Shown: positions 15,398 to 23,186 of the stretch, in pieces
How positions within the stretch are numbered: position 1 is the stretch's first letter
How the letters are laid out: the number at the start of each line of letters is the position of its first letter
Source of the DNA: Curtobacterium sp. PhB115
Lineage (GTDB): Bacteria > Actinomycetota > Actinomycetes > Actinomycetales > Microbacteriaceae
Assembly (NCBI RefSeq): GCF_003752025.1
Contig: NZ_RJKR01000005.1
Location: 248,001-312,000, forward strand
Reading direction: 5' to 3'
DNA length: 64,000 bases
Notes under the pieces: model-generated
What the model was told of the DNA's origin: nothing
Seen by the model: the letters and a program-made list of their open reading frames with translations, nothing else
The model's database searches: none
Program-made: the position numbers and the translations under genes

Positions 15398-15508
15398 ACG
15401 GTGCGAGGTCGCCCGCGACACGGTGCGAGGTCGCCCGCGACACGGTGCGAGGTTCCGCGCACCGTGCAGCGGCTTTCGCCCCGCACCGTGTTCGGAACCT
15501 CGCACCGT
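15398..15508. repeat. Intergenic hairpin/tandem repeat of CGGTGCGAGGT type
   Basis: A 22-base unit (positions 15398-15419) is repeated exactly at 15420-15441 and begins again at 15442. The last partial unit (15442-15457) pairs perfectly with 15493-15508, giving a 16-bp stem. The stretch lies upstream of the DUF1905 gene and of the LexA box and carries no coding sequence. Confidence 0.8.
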
Positions 15509-15603
15509 AGGACGTCCCGCCACCGCCCGCGCTCGGGGCTGACCCGACACGCCCAGCACGTCCACATCGCGCGCCGATCGCACGCGGCCGACTTGACTGC
15601 CGT

Positions 15604-15619
15604 TCGAACACACGTTCGA
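15604..15619. promoter_or_regulatory. LexA (SOS) box
   Basis: TCGAAC-ACAC-GTTCGA is a perfect match to the actinobacterial LexA operator TCGAAC-N4-GTTCGA. It ends eight bases before the GTG at 15628 and overlaps a possible -10 element (TCGAAT, 15616-15621), so LexA would directly block transcription. Confidence 0.9.
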
Positions 15620-15627
15620 ATACCGTC

Positions 15628-15933
15628 GTGGGACGGCGTCGCGAGAACCGGTGGCAGCCCCCGGAGCACCCGGAGGTCGAACGTCCGCGCGCCTACTCGC
15701 TGTCCGACGACGCCCGGGGGCCCGACGTCTGCCACGCGGTGACGCCGGTGCCGGTCTGGGCATGGATCCAGTTCCCGACCTTCCACGTCCGCGTGAAGGC
15801 CTTCGCGAAGAGCTGGACGCGCGACGCCGTGCTCGTCGAGTGGGCGCAGTTCGGGCAGCAGGCCGAGGCGTGGGTGTGGCGATCGGCCGTGAAGCACCGG
15901 ACCCTCCGGAGTCCGCAGAACGCATCGCGTTGA
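15628..15933 (+). CDS. Small protein, probably SOS-induced, function unknown
   Basis: 101-residue basic, Trp-rich protein (WIQFPTFHVRVKAFAKSWTRDAVLVEW, then QAEAWVWRSAVKHR). There is no signal peptide or membrane helix. No ribosome site precedes the GTG; the -10-like TCGAAT ends six bases upstream, so the mRNA is probably leaderless. The LexA box directly in front implies induction by DNA damage. The family is not recognised, and the usual mutasome genes (imuA', imuB, dnaE2) are not next to it. Possible roles are a DNA-damage accessory or DNA-binding protein, by inference from regulation only. Confidence 0.72.
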   Translation: MGRRRENRWQPPEHPEVERPRAYSLSDDARGPDVCHAVTPVPVWAWIQFPTFHVRVKAFAKSWTRDAVLVEWAQFGQQAEAWVWRSAVKHRTLRSPQNASR

Positions 15934-16035
15934 CTTCCGGCCCACGCCCGAGGATCGTTCAGTGAACAGCGGTTCGGCAAGTAACTCACTGATCGAGGCA
16001 TTCGGTCCCGGGTGCCGTGACCGTGAGGAGGCACC

Positions 16036-16188
16036 ATGAAGAACGCAGCGGTGCCGTCCTGGGTCGCCCACGTGCTCACCCCACCCGAGGTCATCAGCGC
16101 CTACGTCGAGCGGCGGGTCAACGATCCCGCCCTCCTCTCGGGGGAGCACACGGAGCCCACGTACGCAGATTTCCTGCGCGACGAGTAG
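16036..16188 (+). CDS. 50-residue hypothetical protein
   Basis: Encodes MKNAAVPSWVAHVLTPPEVI and continues to an acidic end (YADFLRDE). A strong GAGGAGG ribosome site at 16025-16031 sits five bases before the ATG, and a good terminator follows directly, so it is very likely expressed. No known domain is seen; the hydrophilic helix-prone sequence suggests a small cytoplasmic protein. Confidence 0.62.
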   Translation: MKNAAVPSWVAHVLTPPEVISAYVERRVNDPALLSGEHTEPTYADFLRDE

Positions 16189-16199
16189 GCGGTCTTCCT

Positions 16200-16247
16200 G
16201 GAGGCCCGGATCACGTTCCGAACGGACGGAACGTGATCCGGGCCTCC
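16200..16247. terminator. Bidirectional terminator
   Basis: A perfect 20-bp stem (16201-16220 with 16227-16246), extended by one pair on each side, with a six-base loop. It lies between the 50-residue gene and the convergent EamA gene. Confidence 0.88.
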
Positions 16248-16254
16248 TCTTCGT

Positions 16255-17112
16255 TCACGGGGTCGGTTGGGCACGTCGGCGTCGCGCCGACAGCGTCACG
16301 CCGACGCTCGCGGCGGTGACGCACGCCAGCGCGACGGTCTCGAGCACCGACAGTCCCTCGTGCAGCACGACCAGGCCGGCCAGCGCGGCGATCGCCGGGC
16401 CGAGGCTCTGCAGCACGCCGAACACCCGGGTCGGCATCCGCCGGAGCGCGAGCATCTCGAGGGCGTACGGCAGGACGCTCGACAGCACGGCGACGGCGCC
16501 GAAGACGACCAGGAGCACCGGCTCGCGCACCACGCCGTCGACCGCGGCGGGCAGCCCGAACGGCAACGACACGAGCATCGCGACCACCATCGACACCACG
16601 AGTCCGTCGACGCCGGGGATCGCCGCACCCACGTGCCGGTTCATCACGATGTAGCCCGCCCAGCACGCCGCGGCGAGCACGGCCCACACGACGCCACCGA
16701 CCTCGGTGACGGCGGACGGTCCGACGCCGAGCAGGACCACCCCGGCGAGCGCCAGCACCGCCCACAACGCGTCACGCCACCGGCGGGTGTGCACGAGCGA
16801 CAGGGCGAGCGGTCCGAGGAACTCGATCGTCACCGCGACCCCGATCGGGATGCTCGCGAAGGACAGGTAGATGAAGACGTTCATCCCGCCGAGCGCCAGC
16901 CCGAGGCCCACGGCGCCGAGCCACTGCGCGCGGGTCCAGTGCCGGACGCGTGGCCGCACGACCAGGGCGAGGACGATCGCGCCGATGACGAGCCGGAGCG
17001 TGGCGGCGCCCACGGCGCCGACGTCGTCGAAGTGGGTCTTGGCGATCGCGGCGCCGAGCTGCACGGACACCATCGCGGTGAGCGCGAGCAGCGGCGCGGG
17101 GACGCGGTTCAT
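16255..17112 (-). CDS. EamA/DMT family exporter, RhtA-like
   Basis: 285-residue inner-membrane protein with ten predicted helices and two EamA repeats. The sequence LGGMNVFIYLSFASIPIGVAVTIEFLGPLALSL in the first half and LPYALEMLALRRMPTRVFGVLQSLGPAIAALAGLVVLHE in the second are characteristic of the RhtA branch that exports threonine or homoserine. Its ATG overlaps the stop of the response regulator gene (ATGA), so it is translated with, and possibly regulated by, the adjacent two-component system. Confidence 0.88.
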   Translation of the reverse strand: MNRVPAPLLALTAMVSVQLGAAIAKTHFDDVGAVGAATLRLVIGAIVLALVVRPRVRHWTRAQWLGAVGLGLALGGMNVFIYLSFASIPIGVAVTIEFLGPLALSLVHTRRWRDALWAVLALAGVVLLGVGPSAVTEVGGVVWAVLAAACWAGYIVMNRHVGAAIPGVDGLVVSMVVAMLVSLPFGLPAAVDGVVREPVLLVVFGAVAVLSSVLPYALEMLALRRMPTRVFGVLQSLGPAIAALAGLVVLHEGLSVLETVALACVTAASVGVTLSARRRRAQPTP

Positions 17113-17771
17113 CCCAGGTAGGCCAGCACGGCGAGCACGCGGCGGTGGTCCTCGCCGGTGTCCTCGAGCGCGAGCTTGCCGAAGATGCTCGACACGTGCT
17201 TCTCGACCGCGCCGGTCCCGATGACCAGGGCGCGGGCGATGGCGGCGTTCGTCCGCCCCTCGGCCATCAGCCCGAGCACGTCGCGTTCGCGGGGCGTCAG
17301 CGCGGCGAGCGGGTCTCGGCGGCGGCTCATCAGCTGGGTCACGACCTCGGGGTCGAGGACGGTCCCACCGGCGGCGATCCGGCGGACGGCGTCGTCGATC
17401 TCCTCGAGGCGGGTGACACGGTCCTTGAGCAGGTACCCGATGCCGGTGGCACCGGCGGCGAGGACGTCCTCGGCGTAGGTGGCCTCGACGTACTGGGACA
17501 GCAGCAGGACGCCGGTGCCGGGTGCGATGCGTCGGGTCTCGACGGCGGCGCGGACGCCCTCGTCGGTGAAGGTCGGCGGCATCCGGACGTCCATCACCAC
17601 GACGTCGGGGGCGCCGTCCGGCAGCGTCGCGAGGAACGACCGGGCGTCGGAGAACTGCGCGACGACCTCGATGCCGGCCTCGTCGAGCACCCGTGCCAGT
17701 CCTTCGCGGAGCAGGACGGCGTCGTCGACGACGACGGCCCGGATGCGTGCTGCACCCGGGCCGTCGCTCAT
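17109..17771 (-). CDS. LuxR/NarL-type response regulator
   Basis: 220-residue regulator. The receiver domain has Asp16/Asp17 in the acidic pocket, the phosphoacceptor Asp61 (VVVMDVRMPP) and a conserved lysine in LLKDRV. The C-terminal HTH is of LuxR type (LTPRERDVLGLMAEGRTNAAIARAL). It is encoded 40 bases after its cognate histidine kinase and overlaps the downstream exporter gene. Confidence 0.95.
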   Translation of the reverse strand: MSDGPGAARIRAVVVDDAVLLREGLARVLDEAGIEVVAQFSDARSFLATLPDGAPDVVVMDVRMPPTFTDEGVRAAVETRRIAPGTGVLLLSQYVEATYAEDVLAAGATGIGYLLKDRVTRLEEIDDAVRRIAAGGTVLDPEVVTQLMSRRRDPLAALTPRERDVLGLMAEGRTNAAIARALVIGTGAVEKHVSSIFGKLALEDTGEDHRRVLAVLAYLG

Positions 17772-17811
17772 GCCGATCAGCCTAGTGGGAGCGAAGACGC
17801 CCCCGGCCGTG

Positions 17812-19362
17812 TCACGACCGCTGCTGCCCCGCCGTCGGGATCCCGTTCAGCGCGCCGAGCGGGATCCGTGCGGTGGCCTCGGTGGGACCGCCCTCGGGAC
17901 TCGCGACCACGAGGTCGCCGTCGAGGGCACGCATGCGACCGATCAGGCCCTCGATGCCGTGACCCTCCTGGGGGCGGGCACCGCCACGGCCGTCGTCGGT
18001 GACGCTGACGGTCAGGTACCAGAGCCCGGAGGCGTCAACCACGAGCCCGAGGTAGACCCCGGCGGTGGTCGCACGAGCGTGCTTCATCGTGTTCGTCAGG
18101 AGTTCACTCACCGTGAAGTACACGTTCCGCTGGATCTCGGTCGCGAGCTCGAGGCCCTCAGGCAGGCGGATGTCGAGACCGACCGGGATCGGGGTGCGGG
18201 CGACGAGGGCCTCGAGCGCGGCGACCAGGCCGCGGTCGAGCAGGATCGGCGGCGCGAACCCGCGGGACAGGGCGCGCAGCTCGTCGAGGGCGTCCTGCGC
18301 GTGCTCCGAGGCCTCGCCGATGAGCTGCTTCGCCTTCACCGGGTCCTTGTCGAACGCGCGCTCGGCAGCGGACAGGTCCATCCGGAGCCGGACGAGCCGC
18401 TGTTGCGGACCGTCGTGCAGGTCGCGCTCGATCTGGCGCAGGGCCTGTCCCTCGGCGGTGACCGCACCGGCTCGGGACGCCTGCAGCCCGGCGACGCGGC
18501 GCTCGAGCACCTCGGCACGGAACCCACCGAGCAGCCCGAAGTCGATCCACCAGTGCGCGATCACCGACGCCCGCGCCCACAGCGGCAGCAGCACGACCGA
18601 CGCCGCCATCGACAGCAGCCCGAGGAAGCCGACACCGGTCACGAACCCGAGGCCCTCCGGGAAGTACCCGATGCGGACGTTGTTGAGCAGGTACACGCCA
18701 CCGAGGGCGATGGGCCAGACGAACCCGGCGAGCAGCAGTGCGCCCGCGCCGACGGTGAACACCGCGGCCATCGGGTACACGACCGCAGCGTGCAGCAGGT
18801 AGAGCCAGTAGTGCGGGTTGGCGACCGCCGAGCCCGTCCGCGTCCACCAGTTCTGCTGCCAGCGCGGCGTCCAGTCCACCGGGCGGATCGGGCGCTTGTC
18901 GGCCCAGCCGATGCGACGCTTCTCGAACTGCCCGAGCCACCGCGCCACGAACAACGCGATGAAGAACATCAGCAGGACGAACGGGTTGAAGAGGTCGCGG
19001 AACCCGCCGCCGAAGATCGCCGCGGGGAACGCGAAGTACAGCGTGCAGAGGAGCACCGCCGTCAACGCCATGTACCCGAAGTCCCGTGGCAGGCGCTTCC
19101 AGGCGTCGCGGTAGAACGCACCGGCGGTCATGCCGGAGCCCGACCCACGGCCGCCCGCCGGCACCGAGCCGATCGGCGGAGTCGCACCCCACGACGCCGG
19201 CGGCGTCCGGTGGTCGTGCTGGCGCGGGTACTGCGGCATCGGCTTGGTGGCTCCAGGTGGGACGGAGTCGCCCAGCGGGACGGTCTGGGCCTGGTCGGGC
19301 GAGGGCGTGACGTCGTCCAGCGGGACGGTTCGCGCCTGGTCGAGGCGGTCGGTGTCGGTCAT
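17812..19362 (-). CDS. Membrane sensor histidine kinase (HisKA_3 type)
   Basis: 516 residues. A Pro-rich cytoplasmic N-terminus with a short internal duplication (TVPLDDVTPSPDQAQ / TVPLGDSVPPG) precedes four or more membrane helices between residues 95 and 265 that form a putative sensor region. The HisKA_3 dimerisation site ERDLHDGPQQ has the phosphoacceptor His316. The ATPase domain carries the N-box (ELLTNTMKHA) and the G-box VTDDGRGG. The start ATG (19360-19362) has a GAGG site eight bases upstream. The kinase-regulator-exporter order suggests one operon; the stimulus is unknown. Confidence 0.94.
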   Translation of the reverse strand: MTDTDRLDQARTVPLDDVTPSPDQAQTVPLGDSVPPGATKPMPQYPRQHDHRTPPASWGATPPIGSVPAGGRGSGSGMTAGAFYRDAWKRLPRDFGYMALTAVLLCTLYFAFPAAIFGGGFRDLFNPFVLLMFFIALFVARWLGQFEKRRIGWADKRPIRPVDWTPRWQQNWWTRTGSAVANPHYWLYLLHAAVVYPMAAVFTVGAGALLLAGFVWPIALGGVYLLNNVRIGYFPEGLGFVTGVGFLGLLSMAASVVLLPLWARASVIAHWWIDFGLLGGFRAEVLERRVAGLQASRAGAVTAEGQALRQIERDLHDGPQQRLVRLRMDLSAAERAFDKDPVKAKQLIGEASEHAQDALDELRALSRGFAPPILLDRGLVAALEALVARTPIPVGLDIRLPEGLELATEIQRNVYFTVSELLTNTMKHARATTAGVYLGLVVDASGLWYLTVSVTDDGRGGARPQEGHGIEGLIGRMRALDGDLVVASPEGGPTEATARIPLGALNGIPTAGQQRS

Positions 19363-19499
19363 GGCTCCAGCCTCGCGATCCCGGGGCCGTTCCCCCATCC
19401 TGCCCTCTCCCCACCCTGGGTGGGGTTATCCCCCCCTCCCTCTCCACAGATCGGTCCGGGGCGACTGTCGACGCAACGCCGACCGGACATGCTCGTCCG

Positions 19500-20342
19500 A
19501 TGAGTGATGCACTCCGGGCGCTGATCGACGCCGTCGGACTCGTGGTCGGCTCCGGCGCGGAGATCCGCTCCGACGACGAGCGGTGGACGTTCGACCTGCA
19601 CACGACCGGGACACACGTCTGGGTCGCGACGCTGCACACGGCGATCTGGATCCACCGCGGCGACGGAGCAACGGTCCTGGAGGCCGGCGGTGCGGCGCTC
19701 GTCGAGCGACACCGGATGCTGTCGATCGGGACCGATGCCGACCGGTGCGGCCCGCCCCGGGTCGCACCGCAGTACGAGTTCCCGCACGAGGCGCTGTTCT
19801 CCTACACCGGCGTCCACACCGGCACGGCGACCCTCGGCCCGCTCGCCGACGAAGCCCTCGCGCTCCCGAGCCTCGCCACGACCCAGCCGCCCGGGGCACC
19901 GGCACCTGATGTCGTGCTGGCACTCCGGCACATCGGCCATCTCGACGGTGGTCGGTGGCACGGCGCGCAGCAGGACGCACTCGCGCGGCTCGTCGTCACG
20001 ACGGTGCTCCGTGACAACCCGCCGCCGATGCTCGGTGACAACAGCGTGGCGAGGGTGCTCGACCGGCTCCTCGACGGCGCTGTGCGACACACGACCGTCG
20101 AACTCCTCGACGGCGTGCGGATGTCGGAACGCACGTTCGAGCGCCGCTGTGCAGCGACGACCGGGCGGACACCAGCGCAGCTCGGACGATGGTTCCGCAG
20201 CCTGGCCGTCCGGACGGCGCTCGCCGATGGGGCCGCCCCTGCGGAGGTGGCGCAGCACTTCGGGTTCAGCACCACGGCATCGATGCGGCGAGCGCTGCGA
20301 CGCGTCGTGCCGCCGGAGACGCATGTCCTCCGGAGGTTCTGA
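19500..20342 (+). CDS. AraC-type helix-turn-helix transcriptional regulator
   Basis: 280 residues. The N-terminal half is a sensor region of unknown ligand. The C-terminal domain resembles the AraC double HTH (MSERTFERRCAATTGRTPAQLGRWFR, then ALADGAAPAEVAQHFGFSTTASMRRALRRV). It is transcribed divergently from the histidine kinase. No clear ribosome site is present, and a -10-like CATGCT six bases before the ATG hints at a leaderless mRNA. The stop codon forms part of the terminator stem. Confidence 0.82.
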   Translation: MSDALRALIDAVGLVVGSGAEIRSDDERWTFDLHTTGTHVWVATLHTAIWIHRGDGATVLEAGGAALVERHRMLSIGTDADRCGPPRVAPQYEFPHEALFSYTGVHTGTATLGPLADEALALPSLATTQPPGAPAPDVVLALRHIGHLDGGRWHGAQQDALARLVVTTVLRDNPPPMLGDNSVARVLDRLLDGAVRHTTVELLDGVRMSERTFERRCAATTGRTPAQLGRWFRSLAVRTALADGAAPAEVAQHFGFSTTASMRRALRRVVPPETHVLRRF

Positions 20343-20387
20343 CGCTTCTGGTGCACGATCCCCGGGGATCCTGCACCAGAAGCGTCA
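20340..20387. terminator. Terminator overlapping the AraC-gene stop codon
   Basis: Long inverted repeat with arms TGACGCTTCTGGTGCA (20340-20355) and TGCACCAGAAGCGTCA and a GATCCCCGGGGATC core. The TGA stop of the regulator gene is the first three bases of the left arm. Confidence 0.82.
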
Positions 20388-20444
20388 GCGAACAGAATGA
20401 ACATGCCCTTCCCCGGCACGCGCGACACCGCGTAGGGTCCGGGT

Positions 20445-21053
20445 ATGCAGAACATCACGGGGGTTCGGGTGGTCTCGGCCGCGGCACTGGTCGCGGCGAT
20501 CGTGTTCGGCGCGAGGGGGTTGGTGGGGACGATCTGGCTCGCACCGTGGGACCTGCCGCGGGGCGTGCTGCTCGTGGGCACCGTACTGGCCGGGCTCGCG
20601 GGGGTGCTCGTGCTCGTCGCCGCATCGCGTGCTCGGGACCGTCGAGCGCTGGCCTTCGGTGCCTCGGCGGTCGCGTTCGCGCTGCTGTGGCCCGCGCCGG
20701 GCTGGGCGACCGAGGTGCTCCTCGTCGTGGCACAGGGGGCACTCATCGCGTTCGGCGTGCTCACGATCCGCGGCGATCAGGGCGGACAGCGCGGACAGGG
20801 CGGACGGGGCGGACAGCGCACGCTCGGGTGGATCGTCACCGTGGCGGCGTCACTGTGGTTCGTCACCGCGCTGCTGTCGAGCACGGCGCTGATCCTGACG
20901 ATCCCGGAGACGGCGCTGGGCGTCGTGCTCTCGGTCCCGGGGCTGCTGCAGGCCGTGGCGTACCTGGCAGCAGCCGTGCTCGTCGCCGTGCCGCTGCTCC
21001 GGACGGTCGGCCAGGGTGCCGGCGCCCTCTGGGCTTCCGCCGAGGTGCGCTGA
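20445..21053 (+). CDS. Multi-pass membrane protein, function unknown
   Basis: 202 residues with about six hydrophobic segments and a Gly/Gln/Arg-rich cytoplasmic loop (DQGGQRGQGGRGGQR, residues 110-124) encoded by short nucleotide repeats. A TAGGGT -10 box (20432-20437) ends seven bases before the ATG and there is no ribosome site, so translation is probably leaderless. No named family is recognised. Confidence 0.68.
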   Translation: MQNITGVRVVSAAALVAAIVFGARGLVGTIWLAPWDLPRGVLLVGTVLAGLAGVLVLVAASRARDRRALAFGASAVAFALLWPAPGWATEVLLVVAQGALIAFGVLTIRGDQGGQRGQGGRGGQRTLGWIVTVAASLWFVTALLSSTALILTIPETALGVVLSVPGLLQAVAYLAAAVLVAVPLLRTVGQGAGALWASAEVR

Positions 21054-21095
21054 CCCAGGGAGCGACCGTGACCGACGTCGCGACCGCCGCGACCC

Positions 21096-22499
21096 TCAGG
21101 CGAGACCGGCGGCGACCTCGGGCGTCTCCTCCGGGATCGACCACGGCTCCGAGGTCATGCCGCCACCTCCACGGATCGCGCGCACGGTGCCGTCGGTGCC
21201 CCGGTCGTAGGTGACGTCCTCGTCGACCGACGCGAACCGGGACCCGTGCGTCATCCGCAGCGTGTCCGCGTCGACGACCTCGAGGCGGGTCGGCGACTCG
21301 AGCGGGGCCGGCGCAGTGGGATCGATCTCGAGCAGGCGCTCCCCGATGCGGGCGACGTCGGTGACGCCCCACGGGTTGGCGAAGCGGCCCGTGAAGGTGT
21401 CCGCATCGACGTCCGCCGGGATCGGGGTCCCCTCGGCGTGCTCGTCCGCCGCTGCGTCGAGCAGCTGCACGATGCCGGTCGCGAGGAGCGTCGCCGGGCC
21501 CGAGGCGGCGCTGGTCAGCACGGACACGACGAGCCCCGAGGCCGGGTCGAACAGCGACTGGGTGATGTGGCCGGGGAAGCCGCCGGAGTGTCCGCGGACC
21601 TCACGGCCGTTGATCTGCTCGGTGATGAAACCAGCGCCGTACCCCTTCGGACCGGCGGTGTCGGCCGAGCGCCAGGCGGTGCGCTGTGCGAGGCGCTTCG
21701 AGTGGTCGTCGAGGAGCGTGCCCTGCCCGATCACGTGCGCGGAGAAGTACCGGACCAGGTCGGACGCAGTGCCGTGGAAGCCCGTCGCCGCTGCCATCGC
21801 CCGGGTGTCGACGTGGTCGAGCCGGTGCCGGGTGCGCGCGGTGTGGAAGCCGGAGTACCCGACCACGAAGTCGTCCGCGCGGGACGGGTCCCAGTCCGGG
21901 CCGGTGTTCGTCAGGCCGAGCGGCTCGGTGATCTCCGCCCGGACGTACTCGTTGTACGACTTCCCCGAGACCGCGGCGATGACGAGCCCGAGCAGCGAGT
22001 ACCCGAGGTTCGAGTAGTTGAACGAGGACCCGGCCGGCACCTTCTGCCCGCGGTCGAGCACGAGCGCCAGCAGCTCCGCCTCGTCCGGGAACGCCCGCAG
22101 CTGCGACCAGTAGTCGCCGTCGTGCCCGTCGCGGATGACGCCGGCGCCCATCTCCATGAGCTCGCGGACCGTCACGTCGGCGAGCGGGGACCCACCGTCG
22201 ACGAGTGCCGGCACGTACGTCCCCACGGTGTCGTCGAGCCGCAGCGAGCCGCGCTCGGCGAGCTGCAGGAGCGCGGTCGCCGTGAAGGTCTTCGAGTGCG
22301 ACGCGATCCGGAACAGGTCGCTCGTCGTGAGGCGTCGCCCGGCCTCGACGTCCGCGTACCCCCAGGCCTCGGAGAAGAGCTCCTCACCGCGGTACCCGAT
22401 CGCGACCTGCACGCCCGGCACCCGGAGCTGCCACACCTTGTACGACACCCACTCGCGGACGTACGGCAGGACGGACTCGAGTGCGGCGCGGTTCGACAT
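21096..22499 (-). CDS. Serine hydrolase of the class C beta-lactamase/penicillin-binding fold
   Basis: 467-residue cytoplasmic-looking hydrolase. The motifs are S67-H-S-K70 (SxxK nucleophile), Y162-S-N164 (YxN) and H304-S-G306 in place of KTG, the pattern of family VIII esterases and D-peptidases rather than true beta-lactamases. A C-terminal beta-rich domain follows after residue 350. There is no signal peptide. It is divergent from the PaiB gene. Substrate is unknown: an ester or a D-amino acid peptide are the likely options. Confidence 0.88.
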   Translation of the reverse strand: MSNRAALESVLPYVREWVSYKVWQLRVPGVQVAIGYRGEELFSEAWGYADVEAGRRLTTSDLFRIASHSKTFTATALLQLAERGSLRLDDTVGTYVPALVDGGSPLADVTVRELMEMGAGVIRDGHDGDYWSQLRAFPDEAELLALVLDRGQKVPAGSSFNYSNLGYSLLGLVIAAVSGKSYNEYVRAEITEPLGLTNTGPDWDPSRADDFVVGYSGFHTARTRHRLDHVDTRAMAAATGFHGTASDLVRYFSAHVIGQGTLLDDHSKRLAQRTAWRSADTAGPKGYGAGFITEQINGREVRGHSGGFPGHITQSLFDPASGLVVSVLTSAASGPATLLATGIVQLLDAAADEHAEGTPIPADVDADTFTGRFANPWGVTDVARIGERLLEIDPTAPAPLESPTRLEVVDADTLRMTHGSRFASVDEDVTYDRGTDGTVRAIRGGGGMTSEPWSIPEETPEVAAGLA

Positions 22500-22532
22500 G
22501 TGCTCCAGCCTTCCATGTGCCACGCTCGATCC

Positions 22533-23186
22533 ATGCGGCACACACCCCACTTCCTGACGACGGACGTCGGCGAGGTCAAGCGGCTCGTCGACGGCAACCC
22601 GTGGGCCACGATCGTGTCGCACACCGACGCCGGGATCGTCGCGTCGCACTACCCGGTCCTGCTCGAGACGCCGGGGCCGGACGACGACCCCGACGAGATC
22701 GTCCTGGTGTCGCACGTCGGCCGACCGGACGAAGTGGCGCACGAGCTCGGCCGCCACGAGGTCCTCGTCGTCTTCCAGGGCCCGCACGGCTACGTCTCCC
22801 CCGCCTGGTACCCGCCGGAGCAGTTCGTCCCGACCTGGAACCACGTGACCGCGCACCTGTGGGGCACGCCGGAGATCCTGTCCGACGAAGAGAACTTCCG
22901 GGTGCTCGGCGAACTCGTCGACCACTTCGAGCGGGAGATGCCGGAGCCGGTGTCGCTCGAGGTCGACGAGGAGACCGCCCGCCGGATGGCGAAGGGCACC
23001 GTGGGGATCCGCATCCGCGTGACCCGGTTCGACGCCCGCGCGAAGCTGTCGCAGAACAAGGCTCCGGAGGTCGTCGAGCGCATCGTCGCCGGGCTGCGCG
23101 GCGACGGCCCCTACGCGTCGCCGGCACTCGCCGACGAGATGGAACGAGCGCACGCTGCGCGTGTCGACGGCCTGGAGGCTCGATGA
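22533..23186 (+). CDS. PaiB-like FMN-binding protein
   Basis: 217 residues matching the FMN-binding PaiB family along its whole length (MRHTPHFLTTDVGEVKRLVDGNPWATIVSH, HVGRPDEVAHELGRHEVLVVFQGPHGYVSPAWYP, VPTWNHVTAHLWGTPEIL). Members have a split-barrel flavin-binding fold; PaiB of Bacillus was described as a negative regulator of sporulation and protease genes, but the biochemical activity of most members is unproven. The stop overlaps the start of the amidohydrolase gene (ATGA). Confidence 0.9.
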   Translation: MRHTPHFLTTDVGEVKRLVDGNPWATIVSHTDAGIVASHYPVLLETPGPDDDPDEIVLVSHVGRPDEVAHELGRHEVLVVFQGPHGYVSPAWYPPEQFVPTWNHVTAHLWGTPEILSDEENFRVLGELVDHFEREMPEPVSLEVDEETARRMAKGTVGIRIRVTRFDARAKLSQNKAPEVVERIVAGLRGDGPYASPALADEMERAHAARVDGLEAR

